Assembly: GCF_018130765.1 (NCBI RefSeq)
Contig: NZ_JAFCJZ010000004.1
Coordinates: forward strand, 420,428 to 484,427
Length of the DNA stretch: 64,000 bases
Direction of reading: 5' to 3'
Source of the DNA: Bradyrhizobium iriomotense
GTDB lineage: Bacteria; Pseudomonadota; Alphaproteobacteria; Rhizobiales; Xanthobacteraceae
Below are positions 25,699 through 35,329 of this stretch, piece after piece. How positions within the stretch are numbered: the stretch's first letter is position 1; each line of letters begins with the position of its first letter. A program made the position numbers and the translations under genes. Under the pieces are notes generated by a model. It searched no databases. It was not told the DNA's origin and saw only the letters and a program-made list of their open reading frames with translations.

Positions 25699-26434
25699 GG
25701 GCAAGGTCGCGCTCGTCACTGGCGCTGCAAGAGATGTCGGCCGCGAGATCGCGCTGAGCCTCGCGGCGGAAGGCGCAGCGGTCGCGGTAAACTATAACGG
25801 CTCCAAGGACGGCGCGGCCGCTGTCGTCGCCGAGATCGAGAAGATGGGCGGCAAGGCGATCGCATACCAGGCTGATGTCTCAGACTTCGGCGCGGTCACC
25901 ACGATGGTCGACAGCATCGTCAAGGATTTCGGCGGCCTCAACATCGTTGTGAACAATGCCGGCGTCGCCCTGCGCAACCGCTTCACAGATACCAAGCGCG
26001 ACGAGTGGGAGAAGCAGATCAACATCTGCCTCTACGGCGCAATCCACGTGTCGAAGGCGGCCGCTCCGCATCTCGAGAGGGCAGGCGACGGCCGGATCAT
26101 CGCGCTGGTCGGCGACTCCTCGCGGGTCGGCGAATCCGGTCTTGCAATCGTCGCGGCGGCGCGCGCGGGCGTCATCGGCCTGATGAAATCGCTGGCCCGC
26201 GAATTCGGCCGGTTCGGCACGACGGCCAACACGATCTCGCTCGGGTTGATCGAGACCGCGCATGACCGCGCCTGGGTCGAGGCCAATCGCGACAAGCTGA
26301 CGAAATTCTATCCGTTGCGTCGATTGGGCCTGCCGCAGGACATCGCGCCGATGGTGACTTTGCTGGCCTCGCCGCACGGAAGCTGGATCACCGGACAGGT
26401 GATCAGCGTCAGCGGCGGCTTCAGCATGGTTTGA
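25682..26434 (+). CDS. SDR-fold protein without the catalytic Tyr and Lys
   Basis: 250 aa with an intact Rossmann fold: TGAARDVG at 13-20 and NNAG at 91-94, plus the usual C-terminal VSGGFSMV. The YxxxK motif is missing: the aligned stretch reads VAAAR (157-161), giving Val for Tyr and Arg for Lys. The codons GTC GCG GCG GCG CGC show no hint of a sequencing error. It may bind NAD(H) without normal dehydrogenase activity or use another acid/base. It is coupled to the CoxL-like gene by overlap. AAGGAATC precedes the ATG. Confidence 0.85.
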   Translation: MDMKLKGKVALVTGAARDVGREIALSLAAEGAAVAVNYNGSKDGAAAVVAEIEKMGGKAIAYQADVSDFGAVTTMVDSIVKDFGGLNIVVNNAGVALRNRFTDTKRDEWEKQINICLYGAIHVSKAAAPHLERAGDGRIIALVGDSSRVGESGLAIVAAARAGVIGLMKSLAREFGRFGTTANTISLGLIETAHDRAWVEANRDKLTKFYPLRRLGLPQDIAPMVTLLASPHGSWITGQVISVSGGFSMV

Positions 26435-26462
26435 CGACAACAACGAGCGACACGGAGGAAAC

Positions 26463-28016
26463 ATGCTGCAGACTGATCTGATTGCGCCAATCCCGGCGTT
26501 GATCCAGCGGCATGCCGGGGAACGGGGAAGCAAGACGGCATTCGAGGATGCCGCAGGGAAGATCTCGTATGGGGAGCTTGCGACACGCACGGCGAACCTT
26601 GGGGGCCATTTCGCCGATCTCGGCGTGCGTGCGGGCGACACCGTCGCGATCTTCCTGCCCAATTGCGTGCGCTGGGTCGAAACCTGCTTCGCGATTGCCC
26701 GGGCCGGTGCGGTCAGCGTACCCATCAGCTATGATGCGACTGAAAGCGAAGTCATCTACCGGCTGCAGGATGCGGCCTGCAGCATGGTCGTCACCACCGA
26801 CGAACGTTTCGAATTCGTCGAGGCCATCCGGCGGCAGTGCCCGGCATTGACCAACGTCGTCTTGGTCGAGCGTGGTGCAAGGACGGGACTGGGGGTCCGC
26901 TACGACGAGCTCGCCTCGACGACACCGCGCTCGGTGCCGCGCGATTCCCTGTCGATGCAGGAACCCGGGTTCATCATCTACACTTCAGGCACGACGGGCC
27001 GCGCCAAAGGTGTGTTGCTGTCGACCCATAGCATGCTCTGGATCTCGGCGTCCTGCTGGGCCCCGATCGCGATGTTGTCGGAGAAGGACACGATCCTGTC
27101 GGCGCTGCCGCTTTTCCATTCCTACGCGCTGAATCTCTCCGTGCTCAGTGTGCTCGCCGCAGGCGCCAGCGAATACATCATGGAGAAGTTCTCGACCACC
27201 GAAGCGCTGCGGCTGCTTGGCACCGGCAGGTTCACGATCGTTCCGGGCGTACCGACGATGTTCCACTATTTGCTGGAGGCGACGAAGGGTAAGAGCGACA
27301 TCGAGCTGAAAGGCGTACGCCTTGCGATCTCGGCCGGCGCGATCATGCCGGCAACCTTGAATCGAGAATTCGAGTCGCGGTTCGGAATCAAGCTGCTGGA
27401 TGGGTACGGCATCACCGAGACCTCGACGATGGTGACGATGAACTGGCCGATGGGCGGCCGCGTGCTCGGCTCCTGCGGCCTGCCGGTGCCGGGCCTCTCT
27501 GTCCGGATCGTCGACCTCGCCGGAAACGACGTCCCGTTTGGTGCCGAGGGCGAATTGATCGTGCGCGGGCCCAACGTGATGATCGGCTATCACAACAAGC
27601 CGGAGGAGACGGCATCCGCCTTGCGCAATGGTTGGTATCACACGGGCGATCTCGCAAAGAGCGACGAGAACGGGTTTCTGACCATTACGGGCCGTCTGAA
27701 GGAGCTCATCATCCGCGGTGGCCAGAACATCGCGCCCGCGGAGATCGAGGAGGTCGTCGGCGGGTGCGAGCAGGTGGTCGATTGCGCCGTGGTCGGCGTC
27801 CCGCACCAGCATCTTGGCGAGGTGCCTGCGCTATTCGTGGTGAGCCGTGTTGCCTTGCCCGATGGCGAGGCGATCCTCGCGCACTGCCGAAAACATCTCT
27901 CCTCCTACAAGGTGCCCGAAGCTGTGGTCTTCGTCGGCGAGATTCCGCGGACCGGCTCCGGCAAGATCATTCGTTTCAAGCTGCGCGAAGCCTTCGAGTC
28001 CAAAGCCGCAGGGTAG
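26463..28016 (+). CDS. AMP-forming acyl-CoA ligase
   Basis: 517 aa with YTSGTTGRAKG (about 176-186), GYGITETS, TGDLAKSDENG and the C-terminal PRTGSGKIIRFKLRE with the catalytic Lys. A near-perfect GGAGGAAAC ribosome-binding site is present. It lies 28 bases after the SDR gene. Nearest in look to medium-chain or aromatic acid ligases; it would activate the acid product of the hydroxylase/aldehyde dehydrogenase steps. Confidence 0.9.
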   Translation: MLQTDLIAPIPALIQRHAGERGSKTAFEDAAGKISYGELATRTANLGGHFADLGVRAGDTVAIFLPNCVRWVETCFAIARAGAVSVPISYDATESEVIYRLQDAACSMVVTTDERFEFVEAIRRQCPALTNVVLVERGARTGLGVRYDELASTTPRSVPRDSLSMQEPGFIIYTSGTTGRAKGVLLSTHSMLWISASCWAPIAMLSEKDTILSALPLFHSYALNLSVLSVLAAGASEYIMEKFSTTEALRLLGTGRFTIVPGVPTMFHYLLEATKGKSDIELKGVRLAISAGAIMPATLNREFESRFGIKLLDGYGITETSTMVTMNWPMGGRVLGSCGLPVPGLSVRIVDLAGNDVPFGAEGELIVRGPNVMIGYHNKPEETASALRNGWYHTGDLAKSDENGFLTITGRLKELIIRGGQNIAPAEIEEVVGGCEQVVDCAVVGVPHQHLGEVPALFVVSRVALPDGEAILAHCRKHLSSYKVPEAVVFVGEIPRTGSGKIIRFKLREAFESKAAG

Positions 28017-28023
28017 GTTTACA

Positions 28024-29508
28024 ATGACAACACATATGAAGACCGCTGCGTCTGCGCTCAAGCTCAATGATCCCTCGCTGCTTCGCGATACCTGCCTGAT
28101 CAACGGCGCGTGGTCGGCAGCGGACAGCGGCGCGACCCTGACGGTGACAAATCCGGCGACCGGTGCGGCCTTGACCACCGTGCCCAGCATGGGTGCCGCG
28201 GAAGCGCGCCGCGCGATTGCTGCAGCCGACCAGGCTTGGCCGGCCTGGCGCGCCCGGACCGCGAAGGATCGTGCGGCGATTCTGCGCAAATGGTTCGATC
28301 TGATCATGGCCAACCAGGAGGATCTCGCGGTCATCATGACGGCGGAGCAGGGCAAGCCGCTCGCGGAAAGCCGCGGTGAGATGGCCTATGCTGCGTCCTT
28401 CATTGAATGGTTCGCCGAGGAGGGTAAGCGCGTCTACGGCGACACCATTCCGGGCTTTACCGCAGATCGTCGTATCATCGTGCTGAAGCAGCCGATCGGA
28501 GTCTGCGCAGCCATTACCCCGTGGAATTTCCCGGCGGCCATGATCACGCGCAAGGCCGGCCCGGCGCTCGCCGCCGGCTGCGCGATGGTGGTCAAGCCGG
28601 CAAGCCAGACGCCACTCTCGGCGCTGGCGCTGGCGGTGCTGGCCGAACGCGCGGGCATTCCGAAGGGGGTTTTCTCGGTCGTCACCGGGTCGGCGAGCGC
28701 GATCGGCGGCGAGATGACGTCCAATCCGACCGTGCGCAAGGTGACCTTCACCGGTTCTACCGAGATCGGCAAGAAGCTGATGGTCCAGGCGGCAGCAACC
28801 GTCAAGCGCACGTCGATGGAGCTCGGCGGGAACGCGCCCTTCATCGTGTTCGACGATGCTGATATCGAGGCGGCGGTGAAGGGCGCTATCGCATCAAAAT
28901 ATCGCAATGCCGGGCAGACCTGCGTGTGCGCCAATCGGCTGTTCGCGCAGGACAAGGTCTACGACGCCTTCGTTGCCCGGCTGACCGAGGCTGTGAATGC
29001 GATGAAAGTGGGCGACGGTTTCGAGGCTGGAGTCACCATCGGGCCGCTGATCAACATCGATGCGGTGGAGAAGGTTGAGGAGCATATCGGTGACGCCGTG
29101 AAGAAGGGCGCACGCATCGTCACCGGCGGAAAGCGTCATGCGCTGGGGCACTCCTTCTACCAGCCGACAGTGTTGGCGGACACAACCCCGGACATGCTCA
29201 TCTTCAAGGAAGAGACGTTCGGTCCGGTCGCGCCCGTGTTCCACTTCTCCAGCGAGGAAGAAGTGATCAGGCTCGCCAATGCGACAGAGTTTGGACTGGC
29301 CGCCTATTTCTATGGGCGCGACATCGGCCGAATCTTCCGCGTGGCGGAGGCGCTCGAGTACGGCATCGTCGGTATCAATGAAGGCATCATCTCCAGTGAA
29401 GTGGCTCCGTTCGGCGGAATGAAGGAAAGCGGCAATGGCCGCGAAGGCTCCAAGTACGGGATCGAGGACTACCTGGAGATCAAGTATCTGTGTCTCGGAG
29501 GAATCTGA
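28024..29508 (+). CDS. NAD(P)-dependent aldehyde dehydrogenase, succinate-semialdehyde dehydrogenase type
   Basis: 494 aa. Conserved blocks: TPWNFPAAMITRK, FTGSTEIGK, the general base Glu in ELGGNAPF and the nucleophile Cys in GQTCVCANR. The overall pattern (QRYG-like end, SSEVAPFGGMKESGNGREGSKYGIEDYLE) is that of GabD-like enzymes. The ATG at 28024 is 8 bases after the ligase stop, with AGGGTAGG before it. It would oxidise a semialdehyde or aldehyde to the acid; the alcohol dehydrogenase at 18257 could feed it. Confidence 0.9.
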   Translation: MTTHMKTAASALKLNDPSLLRDTCLINGAWSAADSGATLTVTNPATGAALTTVPSMGAAEARRAIAAADQAWPAWRARTAKDRAAILRKWFDLIMANQEDLAVIMTAEQGKPLAESRGEMAYAASFIEWFAEEGKRVYGDTIPGFTADRRIIVLKQPIGVCAAITPWNFPAAMITRKAGPALAAGCAMVVKPASQTPLSALALAVLAERAGIPKGVFSVVTGSASAIGGEMTSNPTVRKVTFTGSTEIGKKLMVQAAATVKRTSMELGGNAPFIVFDDADIEAAVKGAIASKYRNAGQTCVCANRLFAQDKVYDAFVARLTEAVNAMKVGDGFEAGVTIGPLINIDAVEKVEEHIGDAVKKGARIVTGGKRHALGHSFYQPTVLADTTPDMLIFKEETFGPVAPVFHFSSEEEVIRLANATEFGLAAYFYGRDIGRIFRVAEALEYGIVGINEGIISSEVAPFGGMKESGNGREGSKYGIEDYLEIKYLCLGGI

Positions 29509-29588
29509 GCCCGTTTTTAGAGGCTTGAATGGACTGGAATCCATTCGGAATGCCGGCACACGCGCCGGCTGGATATTGGGGAGGACAA

Positions 29589-30356
29589 ATGACGCTGTTC
29601 GATATGAACGGGAAGGTCGCGGTGATCACGGGCTCGACGCGTGGAATCGGCCGGGCGATCGCAGAGCGGATGGCGGAACATGGCGCAAAGGTCGTTATCT
29701 CTTCCCGCAAGAGCGACGCCTGCGACCGAGTGGCCAGAGAGATCAATGATCGGTTCGGCGAGGGGACGGCCCTCGCGATCGCGGCGAACATATCAAGCAA
29801 GGAGGATCTTCAACGCCTCATCGAGGAGAGTAACAAGCGGTTCGGCAAGATTGATATTCTCGTCTGTAACGCCGCGTCCAATCCGTATTTTGGTCCTCTC
29901 GCAGATATCTCCGACGACCAGTTCAACAAGGTTCTGACCAACAACATAGTCGCCAATAACTGGATCATCAGCATGGTGGTGCCACAGATGATCGAGCGGA
30001 AGGGCGGCTCGATCATCATCGTGTCCTCGATCGGCGGCTTGACGGGCTCGACTACGATCGGTGCGTACTGCATATCCAAGGCCGCCGACATGCAGCTCGC
30101 GCGCAACCTGGCGTGCGAGTACGGTCGACACAACATTCGCGTCAATTGCATCGCGCCTGGTCTCATCAAGACGGATTTTGCCAAGGCTCTGTGGGATGAT
30201 CCCGAGACGCTGAAATCGTCCACGTCGCGTTGCCCGATGCAGCGGATCGGTATTCCCGACGAAATTGCCGGCGCGGCCGTGTTCCTCGGCTCGGCGGCCG
30301 GCAATTTCATGACGGGTCAGGTTCTCGTGATCGACGGAGGCGTGACGATCAGCTGA
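29589..30356 (+). CDS. Short-chain dehydrogenase/reductase
   Basis: 255 aa, complete SDR with TGSTRGIG, NAAS at the NNAG position, catalytic Ser (IVSSIGG) and YCISK. GGGGAGGACAA lies just before the ATG, and an upstream in-frame ATG at 29529 is rejected. C-terminal MTGQVLVIDGGVTIS is typical. Probably a 3-hydroxyacyl-CoA or alcohol dehydrogenase in the same catabolic run. Confidence 0.88.
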   Translation: MTLFDMNGKVAVITGSTRGIGRAIAERMAEHGAKVVISSRKSDACDRVAREINDRFGEGTALAIAANISSKEDLQRLIEESNKRFGKIDILVCNAASNPYFGPLADISDDQFNKVLTNNIVANNWIISMVVPQMIERKGGSIIIVSSIGGLTGSTTIGAYCISKAADMQLARNLACEYGRHNIRVNCIAPGLIKTDFAKALWDDPETLKSSTSRCPMQRIGIPDEIAGAAVFLGSAAGNFMTGQVLVIDGGVTIS

Positions 30357-30395
30357 GTTTTGTCCGTCCGGCACCGCGCTAAGGAATCCTGCCCA

Positions 30396-31529
30396 ATGAG
30401 TCCTACTCCACTGCTCTTTGCGCCGATCCAGCTACGCGAGCTCTCGTTGAAAAACCGAATCGTCGTCTCTCCGATGGCGACGTATTCGGCGATCGACGGC
30501 TTCGCAACCGACTGGCACGTTGGACACATCGCAAAGCTGGCGGCGGGAGGTGCGGGGCTGGTCTTTGTGGAGCAAAGCTCCGTCAACCTGCAGGGCCGGA
30601 TCACGCATGGTTGTCTTGGCATTTGGGATGATCGCCACGTCGAAGGGCTGGCGCGGCTGGCATCCATCATTCACGAGATGAATGCCAAGGCGGCGATCCA
30701 GATCGCCCATAGCGGCCGAAAAGGATCATCGCAGCGCCCCTGGGAAGGCGGTGGCCCGCTCGGGCCCTCTGATGTTGCTGTGAGGAGTGAAAACGCTTGG
30801 GACATCGCCGCCTCCAGCAGTCTTCCGTTTGAGGAAGGCTGGCCGGCGCCGCGCACGATGACGGGTGAAGATATCGATCTGGTCGTTGATGATTACCGGC
30901 TAGCCTTTCGGCGAGCTAGACAGGCTGGCTTCGACGTCATTGAATTGCACTGCGCGCATGGCTACCTCCTGCACTCGTTCCTGTCGCCGCTCGCGAACAA
31001 TCGCAACGACGAATACGGAGGCTGCCTGGCTAACCGTATGCGCCTGCCGCTTCGGCTTGCCGGCGTGATGCGCGAAGAGTGGCCGGCGCACCTGCCTGTA
31101 TTCGTCCGGATATCCTCAGTCGATGGAATCGACATTGGCTGGTCTCTCGATGATTCGGTCGAGTTCGCCAAAGCTCTGAAACAGGTCGGCGTCGACGTCG
31201 TCGACTGCTCGTCGGGCGGCATGAAACTGCCTCAGGGCAATGCGCTGGTGTCGCGCGCTCCGGGATTTCAGGTCCCGTTCGCCGAAAGGATCCAACGCGA
31301 TGCGAGGATCCCGACGGTTGCCGTCGGTCTGATCCGCGAGCCCCAGTATGCCGAGAGCGTGCTAGAGGAAGGTAAGGCGACGCTGATAGCGCTTGGCCGT
31401 GAACTGCTTTGGAATCCCAACTGGCCGGCACAGGCCGCGCTGCAGATGGGCTGCGACCCGAACTGGTTGCATTGGCCAGTTCAATATGCCTGGTGGCTCA
31501 AGCGGCGCGCCGTCCAGCAAGGAAGATGA
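30396..31529 (+). CDS. NADH:flavin oxidoreductase, Old Yellow Enzyme family
   Basis: 377 aa TIM-barrel FMN protein: N-terminal LFAPIQLRELSLKNRIVVSPM, HSGRKGS near 110, HCAHGYLLHSFLSPLANNRND near 185 and a C-terminal LGRELLWNPNWP. The pattern is that of YqjM-like ene reductases. It would reduce an activated C=C bond (enoate, enone or dienoyl-CoA). ATG at 30396 follows AAGGAATCC. Ends the plus-strand run; 77 bases separate it from the convergent marR gene. Confidence 0.9.
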   Translation: MSPTPLLFAPIQLRELSLKNRIVVSPMATYSAIDGFATDWHVGHIAKLAAGGAGLVFVEQSSVNLQGRITHGCLGIWDDRHVEGLARLASIIHEMNAKAAIQIAHSGRKGSSQRPWEGGGPLGPSDVAVRSENAWDIAASSSLPFEEGWPAPRTMTGEDIDLVVDDYRLAFRRARQAGFDVIELHCAHGYLLHSFLSPLANNRNDEYGGCLANRMRLPLRLAGVMREEWPAHLPVFVRISSVDGIDIGWSLDDSVEFAKALKQVGVDVVDCSSGGMKLPQGNALVSRAPGFQVPFAERIQRDARIPTVAVGLIREPQYAESVLEEGKATLIALGRELLWNPNWPAQAALQMGCDPNWLHWPVQYAWWLKRRAVQQGR

Positions 31530-31606
31530 CGGTGCCATTAAAGGTCGATCGGCCATACGGGCGGGATACCTTGAAGGCAGAGGGCGCCCGACAAGCGGAC
31601 TCGCGA

Positions 31607-32140
31607 TCACCTGCCTGCGAGTTTCCAGAGATCGGAGAGAATACCGTCCGGAGTACCAGCTCGAAGTCGCTTCAGCATGCGCGCTTGATGCTCGGCGAAC
31701 CGCGCCTTGAGAATCTCAAGCAGCTTCTCTCCCTGGCGGGTGAGATGGATGCGGCGGGTACGCCCGTCTTGGCCGTCGACCAGGCGGCTCGCGAGCCCGC
31801 TCTCTTCCAATCGGTTGATGATCGGCACCATTCTCGGGCGCTCAACGCCGAGAGAGAGGGCGAGGTCGGCCTGGTTGATACCCGGATTGTCCGCAACGAT
31901 CGCCAGCACAGAAAACTCGGCAGTCGTGATCTTGTGCTCACCGAAAGCGCGGAAAATGTCATCGAATACCGCCATCTGGGCCCGACGTATCGCGTAGCCG
32001 ATCGTACCCTCAAGGTATGACATATCGATCGCTGAAGGAGTGGGCGTTCCTGCTTCGGAGCGGTTTGTACTACGCGTGCTCCCGCCGGACCGACTGGAGC
32101 GAGAAGGCCGGGGCGCGGGCGGCGAAGTAAGTCTGCTCAA
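31607..32140 (-). CDS. MarR family transcriptional regulator
   Basis: 177 aa. Winged helix around residues 60-140: QADLALSLGVERPRMVPIINRLEESGLASRLVDGQDGRTRRIHLTRQGE is classical MarR. A 40-residue basic, Ser/Arg-rich N-terminal extension precedes it; the TTG start at 32140 is preferred because AAGGACAGG lies at good distance, whereas the internal ATG at 32023 has no ribosome-binding site. It is divergent from the ligase operon at 32338, with the palindrome at 32278-32294 between them. Relatives (such as CouR and BadR) respond to acyl-CoA ligands, so release by a pathway CoA ester is likely; this is inference. Confidence 0.88.
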   Translation of the reverse strand: MSRLTSPPAPRPSRSSRSGGSTRSTNRSEAGTPTPSAIDMSYLEGTIGYAIRRAQMAVFDDIFRAFGEHKITTAEFSVLAIVADNPGINQADLALSLGVERPRMVPIINRLEESGLASRLVDGQDGRTRRIHLTRQGEKLLEILKARFAEHQARMLKRLRAGTPDGILSDLWKLAGR

Positions 32141-32264
32141 AGCAACCTGTCCTTTCTAGGCTCGGCAATCCTTCTAGTTGATCGACCGAGCCTGCGCAGC
32201 AAGTTTTTGGTTGTGGCCGTGGCTCTGCTCAGCGCAGAACGCCAAGGGGGATTGAAATCATATG

Positions 32265-32294
32265 GCTTGCATAAGGAAAGTAACGATGTTATCT
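32265..32294. promoter_or_regulatory. Composite operator: GCTTGCATAAGG plus AAGTAACGATGTTATCT
   Basis: GCTTGCATAAGG (32265-32276) is immediately followed by a 17-mer (32278-32294) related to the palindromes at 3420 and 43065. The pair lies 44 bases before the ligase ATG at 32338. The same two elements stand in the same order and spacing at 43051-43081. Confidence 0.6.
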
Positions 32295-32337
32295 AATTGA
32301 GAGAATGGATAAGACGGCAATGCTAAGGAGGAACGCG

Positions 32338-34116
32338 ATGCGAGCGCCGGGCGCTAAACCGCTCGTCTTGGAGGGGCCGAGCCTCTCCGCTCGCGCGTTT
32401 CCAAGCCTGGGCGAGATGCTGGCTGCTGCCGCGAAACGCCACCCGACCAAGCCATTTCTCGAGCAGCGCGTCCGCGGCGACTGGAAGTCGTTGACCTATC
32501 TCGACGCGCAAATCGAGGCGGGATTCATCGCGCGCGCATTGACCGGGCGTGGGCTCAGCGCTGAACGGCCGCTGGCGATCTTGTCTCAAAACTCGATTGA
32601 GCACGCGGTGATCGCGCTCGGGGCCATGATCGCCGGAATTCCCGTCGCGCCGATTTCGGTCGCGTACTCTCAGTTCGAAGATACAAGCCGGTTAGCTGGG
32701 ATCTTGGAGGCGCTGACGCCGGGGCTCGTGTTCGCCCAGGACGAGCATGTCTGTTCGCACGGCTTTCAGCTCGCGAAACGCCTGGGCATACCTACGATCG
32801 TCGCCAGGAACTCCTCAGCGAGCGAGGAGAAGCTGGAGCGACTGCTGGACGAAGGGCAGCAGTCAAGGGTCGCGATCCCCCTGGTCTCCTCCGAGACGAT
32901 CGCGAAGATACTCTTCACGTCGGGATCAACGGGCACGCCGAAAGGCGTAATCGTGACGCACGGCATGATGTGCTCGAACCAAGAGGCGGTCCGGGAGGTC
33001 TGGACGTTTCTGAAGAACGAGCCTCCGGAGATCGTGGACTGGCTCCCATGGAACCATGTCTTCGGTGGCAATCTTGTCTTCAATTGCGTGCTGCGAAACG
33101 CTGGTACGCTGTTCATCGACGAGGGGAGGCCGGTATCCGGCCAATTTGAGCATACGATAGAGAACATCAAGAGCCGACCGCCGACCATTCACCTTTCAGT
33201 GCCGGGCAGTCTTACACAATTGACGCGTGCGATGCGATCCGATGCGGAGCTCGCGGAACGCTTCTTTTGCCGTCTGCGCGCTGTGTTCTCCGCCGGCGCC
33301 GCCTTGCCGCAATCGACCTGGGACGAGCTTCACGCTCTGGCCGCCGAATACGGTCGTCCCGACTTTTCGGTTTGCGTGGGATGGGGAGCGACCGAGACGG
33401 GTCCCGTCGTGTCGATCACTCCAAAGGGAAATACTCACTGCAGCAATCTCGGGATTCCGATCCCCGGGGCGGCGATCAAGCTGGTGCCTACGGGCGATGC
33501 GACTGAGCTAAGAGTCCGCGGTCCGATGGTCACGCCTGGCTATTGGCGCAATCCGAATGCGACGGCAGCCGCATTCGACGAGGAGGGATACTATCGGACC
33601 GGCGACGCAGGCCGCCTCGTCGACTTGACGGATCCTTCGTGCGGAATCCTGTTCGACGGTCGGGTCGCGGAAAACTTCAAGCTCGCAACAGGCACCTGGG
33701 TGCAGGCAAGCAAATTGCGCCTCGCCGTCATCGCCGCCGCAAGCCCGGTCGTGCAGGATGTCATCATCACGGGGCATGATCGCGACGAGGTTGGGCTCCT
33801 CATTTTCCCGGACGAAACGGGCTGCCGGGAGGTGACTGGAGATATCCATACAAAGCTCGAAGCGTTGATCCGCAGTCGCGCAGTCCGGGCGCGAATTGCG
33901 TCCGCTATGTCTCAGCTCGCGCTAGGCGGCTCGGCGTCTCGGATCGGCAGGGCTCTCCTGCTCGCCGACACGCCCTCGGCAAAGGACGGCGAGATCACCG
34001 ACAAGGGATATCTCAACCAGCGGGCCGCGCTGTCCAGGCGCCGCACGGACATCGAGCATCTGTACCAGGCTCCGACGCCTGCGGATGTTATCACCCTGAT
34101 TTCCGCAACTGAATGA
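32338..34116 (+). CDS. Feruloyl-CoA-synthetase-like acyl-CoA ligase
   Basis: 592 aa. AAGGAGGAACGCG before the ATG at 32338 decides the start over ATGs at 32305 and 32320. The ATP loop is FTSGSTGTPKG. Distinctive features of feruloyl-CoA synthases are present: GWGATETGPVV, FDGRVAENFKLATGTWVQASKLR and the C-terminal DGEITDKGYLNQRAAL. It would activate a hydroxycinnamate-like or other aryl/alkyl acid. It heads an operon of beta-oxidation enzymes, fitting CoA-dependent side-chain degradation. Confidence 0.88.
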   Translation: MRAPGAKPLVLEGPSLSARAFPSLGEMLAAAAKRHPTKPFLEQRVRGDWKSLTYLDAQIEAGFIARALTGRGLSAERPLAILSQNSIEHAVIALGAMIAGIPVAPISVAYSQFEDTSRLAGILEALTPGLVFAQDEHVCSHGFQLAKRLGIPTIVARNSSASEEKLERLLDEGQQSRVAIPLVSSETIAKILFTSGSTGTPKGVIVTHGMMCSNQEAVREVWTFLKNEPPEIVDWLPWNHVFGGNLVFNCVLRNAGTLFIDEGRPVSGQFEHTIENIKSRPPTIHLSVPGSLTQLTRAMRSDAELAERFFCRLRAVFSAGAALPQSTWDELHALAAEYGRPDFSVCVGWGATETGPVVSITPKGNTHCSNLGIPIPGAAIKLVPTGDATELRVRGPMVTPGYWRNPNATAAAFDEEGYYRTGDAGRLVDLTDPSCGILFDGRVAENFKLATGTWVQASKLRLAVIAAASPVVQDVIITGHDRDEVGLLIFPDETGCREVTGDIHTKLEALIRSRAVRARIASAMSQLALGGSASRIGRALLLADTPSAKDGEITDKGYLNQRAALSRRRTDIEHLYQAPTPADVITLISATE

Positions 34117-34126
34117 AGGACAAAAA

Positions 34127-35311
34127 ATGTCGACCGGCATCTTCATCGTGAGCGGTGTACGCACGCCGATCGGGACTTTCGGCGGTACCCTGAAGGACAA
34201 ATCGCCGACCGCGCTTGGCGCTGTCGTCGTCAAGGAAGCTATCCGGCGCGCAAATATCGAGCCGGGAAACGTCGACCATTCCGTCTTTGGAACGGTCATT
34301 CCGACTGAAGCGCAGGATCTGTTTCTCGGACGGACAGTTGCCATCGAAGCGGGCATGCCCGTCGGTTCGCAGGGGCTGACGGTGAACCGGCTTTGCGGCT
34401 CGGGTGCGCAAGCCATCGTCAGCGCGGCCCAAATGATCATCCTTGGCGAATCCAGGATCGCGATTGCCGGAGGGGCCGAAGCCATGAGCCGCGCTCCCCA
34501 TTCGATCTCCACGATGCGATACGGTCATAGGATGGGCGATGCCGTCGTCTATGATTGGTTAAGCAACACCTTGGCCGATCCCTTCGGACACGGCGCGATG
34601 GGACAAACGGCGGAGAACGTCGCAGACCTGTGCCGCATCCCACGCGAGCGTCAGGACGAGTTCGCGCTCACGAGCCAACGGCGTGCCGCAACGGCAATCG
34701 CCGAAGGCCGCTTTAAGGCGCAAATGGTGCCTGTCGAAGTTGATACACGAAAAGGAACGATGCTCTTCGATCAGGACGAGCATCCGCGTCCGCAGACGAA
34801 GCTCGAGGATTTGGCCAAGCTCAGGCCGGTCTTCAAGTCGGGCGGCACCGTGACAGCCGGAAACGCTTCGGGAATAAACGATGGAAGCGCGGCCGTCGTT
34901 CTGGCCAGCGAGGAGGAAGTCAGACGACGAAACCTCTCGCCGATCGGACGACTTGTATCCTGGGGTCTCGCCGGAGTGTCTCCCGAAATCATGGGCATCG
35001 GTCCAGTCAAAGCCGTGCCGATCGCTCTGGAACGGGCGCGCTTGAAGCTCGACGACATAGACGTGATCGAGTCGAACGAGGCGTTCGCTGCACAGGCTCT
35101 CGCGGTAACGGATGGGCTCCATCTGCTCCCGGAAAGGGTCAATCCCAATGGAGGCGCAATCGCTCTCGGCCACCCGCTCGGTGCGACCGGAGCAATTCTC
35201 ACGGTGAAGGCCCTGTACGAGCTGCGCCGCTCGAAGGGACGCTACGGCGTTATTACGATGTGCATCGGCGGCGGTCAGGGGATCGCACTCGTCGTCGAAA
35301 GCCTGCACTGA
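34127..35311 (+). CDS. Acetyl-CoA acetyltransferase (thiolase)
   Basis: 394 aa with the full thiolase triad: Cys90 (NRLCGSG), His349 (GGAIALGHPLGATG) and Cys379 (MCIGGGQG). It would cleave a 3-ketoacyl-CoA. AAGGACAAAAA precedes the ATG, 10 bases after the ligase stop. Same operon as the hydratase, SDR and dehydrogenase genes downstream. Confidence 0.93.
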   Translation: MSTGIFIVSGVRTPIGTFGGTLKDKSPTALGAVVVKEAIRRANIEPGNVDHSVFGTVIPTEAQDLFLGRTVAIEAGMPVGSQGLTVNRLCGSGAQAIVSAAQMIILGESRIAIAGGAEAMSRAPHSISTMRYGHRMGDAVVYDWLSNTLADPFGHGAMGQTAENVADLCRIPRERQDEFALTSQRRAATAIAEGRFKAQMVPVEVDTRKGTMLFDQDEHPRPQTKLEDLAKLRPVFKSGGTVTAGNASGINDGSAAVVLASEEEVRRRNLSPIGRLVSWGLAGVSPEIMGIGPVKAVPIALERARLKLDDIDVIESNEAFAAQALAVTDGLHLLPERVNPNGGAIALGHPLGATGAILTVKALYELRRSKGRYGVITMCIGGGQGIALVVESLH

Positions 35312-35329
35312 TCGGATTGGAGGAGTACG

